A stretch of DNA of 64,000 nt from Betaproteobacteria bacterium (lineage in GTDB: Bacteria > Pseudomonadota > Gammaproteobacteria > Burkholderiales > Burkholderiaceae_C), in NCBI GenBank assembly GCA_016868355.1, contig VGHB01000012.1, positions 19,641 to 83,640 of the forward strand. The letters run 5' to 3'. Each line of letters opens with the position of its first letter. Within the stretch, counting starts at the first letter, position 1. This document shows, piece by piece, positions 63,004 to 64,000 of the stretch. The notes beneath the pieces are model-generated. The model was not told the DNA's origin and made no database searches. It worked only from the letters and a program-made list of their open reading frames with translations. The translations under genes were made by a program, and so were the position numbers.

Positions 63004-63568
63004 GGCGCGAGACGCCACCCGCACCGGATCGCGACTGCTTGATGTTGTCGTCCGCGTTGGCACACCTGAACTCCACGTCTGGTATCACCGATGAAGGGGA
63101 GTATCCCTCGATTCCATCGTCGTCGTCCCGTGGATGGATGCGCGAGACTTACGAGACCTCAGATCAAGCGGCGACGTCTGGTTTACCCCGAGGCTTGTTG
63201 GACTGAAGCGGGCGCGTAGAGAGCGTTTGAATTTCTTATGTTCACCCGAAGAGCCCCAGTCGGATCAGTAACCATCGATTGCCCATGGGTGAGTTCTAAC
63301 GCTGGCGCGCCAGCTCAAGGGTCTTGTCAGAACGCCTCACGGTGGCTTTGCCTTAACCGCTTTGCGTGGCCATCTCAGCCTGCACCCGTCCCAGCGACGA
63401 AAGCTGTCGAATATCACCAGCTCCACCGAGCCCAGCTGTGCAATCTGTTCACACTCAAATGATCGTGGAACCGTCGAAATCTGCGTCAGATAGCGGCGTA
63501 CCCTTGTGGGGGGCACTCGTCCCTGAAGGCGCGATGCGCCCTTCACTTGGGAGTAAACATGCCTTGGA
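63004..63568. other. Interval with second repeat copy, no convincing gene
   Basis: About 565 bp between the YbaK-type gene and the cytochrome c peroxidase. Besides repeat copy 2 it holds frames of 75-117 codons on both strands without any domain. A GC-rich inverted repeat (GAAGGCGC and GCGCCCTTC) lies near 63525-63545. The ending SGLPRGLLD at 63171-63200 resembles the C-terminus of the protein at 60351, so this may be the stub of a related lost gene. Confidence 0.45.
63163..63242 (+). repeat. 80-bp direct repeat, copy 2
   Basis: Gap-free counterpart of 60889-60968. It includes a frame end SGLPRGLLD-stop equivalent to the [13 protein letters not shown] in copy 1, but no intact gene precedes it. 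Confidence 0.75.
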
Positions 63569-64000
63569 CTACTTCGGCACTGCCGCCGCCACCCAGACCT
63601 CCGTGCTGGTGAGCGACTCCAAGAACTTGACGACTTTCTTGATTTCCTCATCGGTCATGCCCGTCGGCTGGAGAACGGGTGATTTCTTCGGATCGTTACC
63701 ACCGCCATTGGACATGTAGCGCACGGCAGCTTCGAGTGTGGCCGAGCTGCCGTCATGAAAATAAGGCGCCTTAAGCGCAACCGATCGCAAACTGGGCGTC
63801 TTGAACGCGCTCATATCGTTTTCGTCTTTCGTGACATTGAACCGCCCCACATCGGGCTTGGCTTTACCGGCCTCGAGGCCAATGTTGCCGAAGGTGCTGT
63901 TGCCGTAGTGCGGTGGCGTGTGGCAGACGGCGCAGCGTCCCTTCCCCGTGAACAGCAAAAAGCCCTCGACCGCGTCCTTGCTGACGGCTTTAACGTTGCC
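63569..64000 (-). CDS. Di-haem cytochrome c peroxidase (MauG/CcpA family), partial
   Basis: 144 C-terminal codons are visible; the N-terminal part runs off the right edge. The C-terminal haem site CAVCH appears in FTGKGRCAVCHTPPHYGN, followed by FKTPSLRSVALKAPYFHDGS with a Met-free distal region and LEAAVRYMSNGG, the usual end of bacterial di-haem peroxidases. Members reduce hydrogen peroxide in the periplasm or, in the MauG branch, modify other proteins. Which branch applies cannot be decided from this end alone. Confidence 0.87.
   Translation of the reverse strand, partial: GNVKAVSKDAVEGFLLFTGKGRCAVCHTPPHYGNSTFGNIGLEAGKAKPDVGRFNVTKDENDMSAFKTPSLRSVALKAPYFHDGSSATLEAAVRYMSNGGGNDPKKSPVLQPTGMTDEEIKKVVKFLESLTSTEVWVAAAVPK

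Overview
The window reads as chromosome of a high-GC betaproteobacterium, most likely Burkholderiales and near Comamonadaceae. This rests on the housekeeping gene order ygfZ / mltG-tmk-holB-tatD, a short H-NS-type nucleoid protein, a TctC/Bug solute-binding protein and a CTGT-N8-ACAG SOS box. No rRNA or intact tRNA gene was seen.

Region 1 (1-5.7 kb) is core: an NRDE protein cut by the left edge, YgfZ, then divergently MltG, Tmk, HolB and TatD, packed with overlaps, and an ankyrin-repeat protein. Region 2 (5.8-10.8 kb) holds an orphan [2Fe-2S] oxidoreductase small subunit, a divergent NMT1/THI5-type ABC transporter, an H-NS-like protein and a class-V aminotransferase. Region 3 (10.8-21.8 kb) has an RlmN-type radical-SAM methyltransferase and recC-recB-recD as an overlapping operon, with an almost perfect LexA box about 0.42 kb upstream. 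Region 4 (21.8-29.8 kb) concerns the envelope: a GH17-GT2 glucan synthase fusion and a membrane sulfatase-fold enzyme with a small coupled ORF between them, then divergently an ATP-grasp protein, a thioredoxin and CcdA, and a YceI protein.

Region 5 (29.8-35.3 kb) is a minus-strand block of exported proteins: an unknown protein, a caspase-fold lipoprotein, a second caspase-fold protein with a DUF4384-like domain, an OmpA-like protein and another unknown. The last four overlap end to end. Region 6 (35.3-37.8 kb) is a scar zone, with two degenerate 3' halves of tRNA-Val flanking a serine hydrolase, plus a small membrane protein and a decayed frame.

Region 7 (37.8-59.9 kb) is the most notable part: about 17 tightly spaced plus-strand genes for phosphonate use. 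It encodes a GntR regulator with a palindromic operator just before its start, phosphonoacetate hydrolase PhnA, a phosphonate-associated alcohol dehydrogenase, PhnD-C-E-E, a complete Opp/Dpp-type ABC importer, a phosphonate monoester hydrolase (PehA/PMH type), a PhoD-like phosphoesterase, a beta-lactamase-fold lipoprotein, a PHP-domain hydrolase, a PbfA-like PLP lyase, phosphonoacetaldehyde dehydrogenase PhnY and a Na/Pi transporter with a PhoU domain. Read together: uptake, ester cleavage to free phosphonates, conversion to phosphonoacetaldehyde, oxidation to phosphonoacetate, hydrolysis to acetate plus phosphate, and phosphate movement. No C-P lyase, PhnX or PhnW is present.

Region 8 (59.9-64 kb) is mosaic: an unknown membrane-anchored protein, a stranded C-terminus of formate-tetrahydrofolate ligase, a TctC-type binding protein, a YbaK-type deacylase, two copies of an 80-bp direct repeat, and a di-haem cytochrome c peroxidase cut by the right edge.
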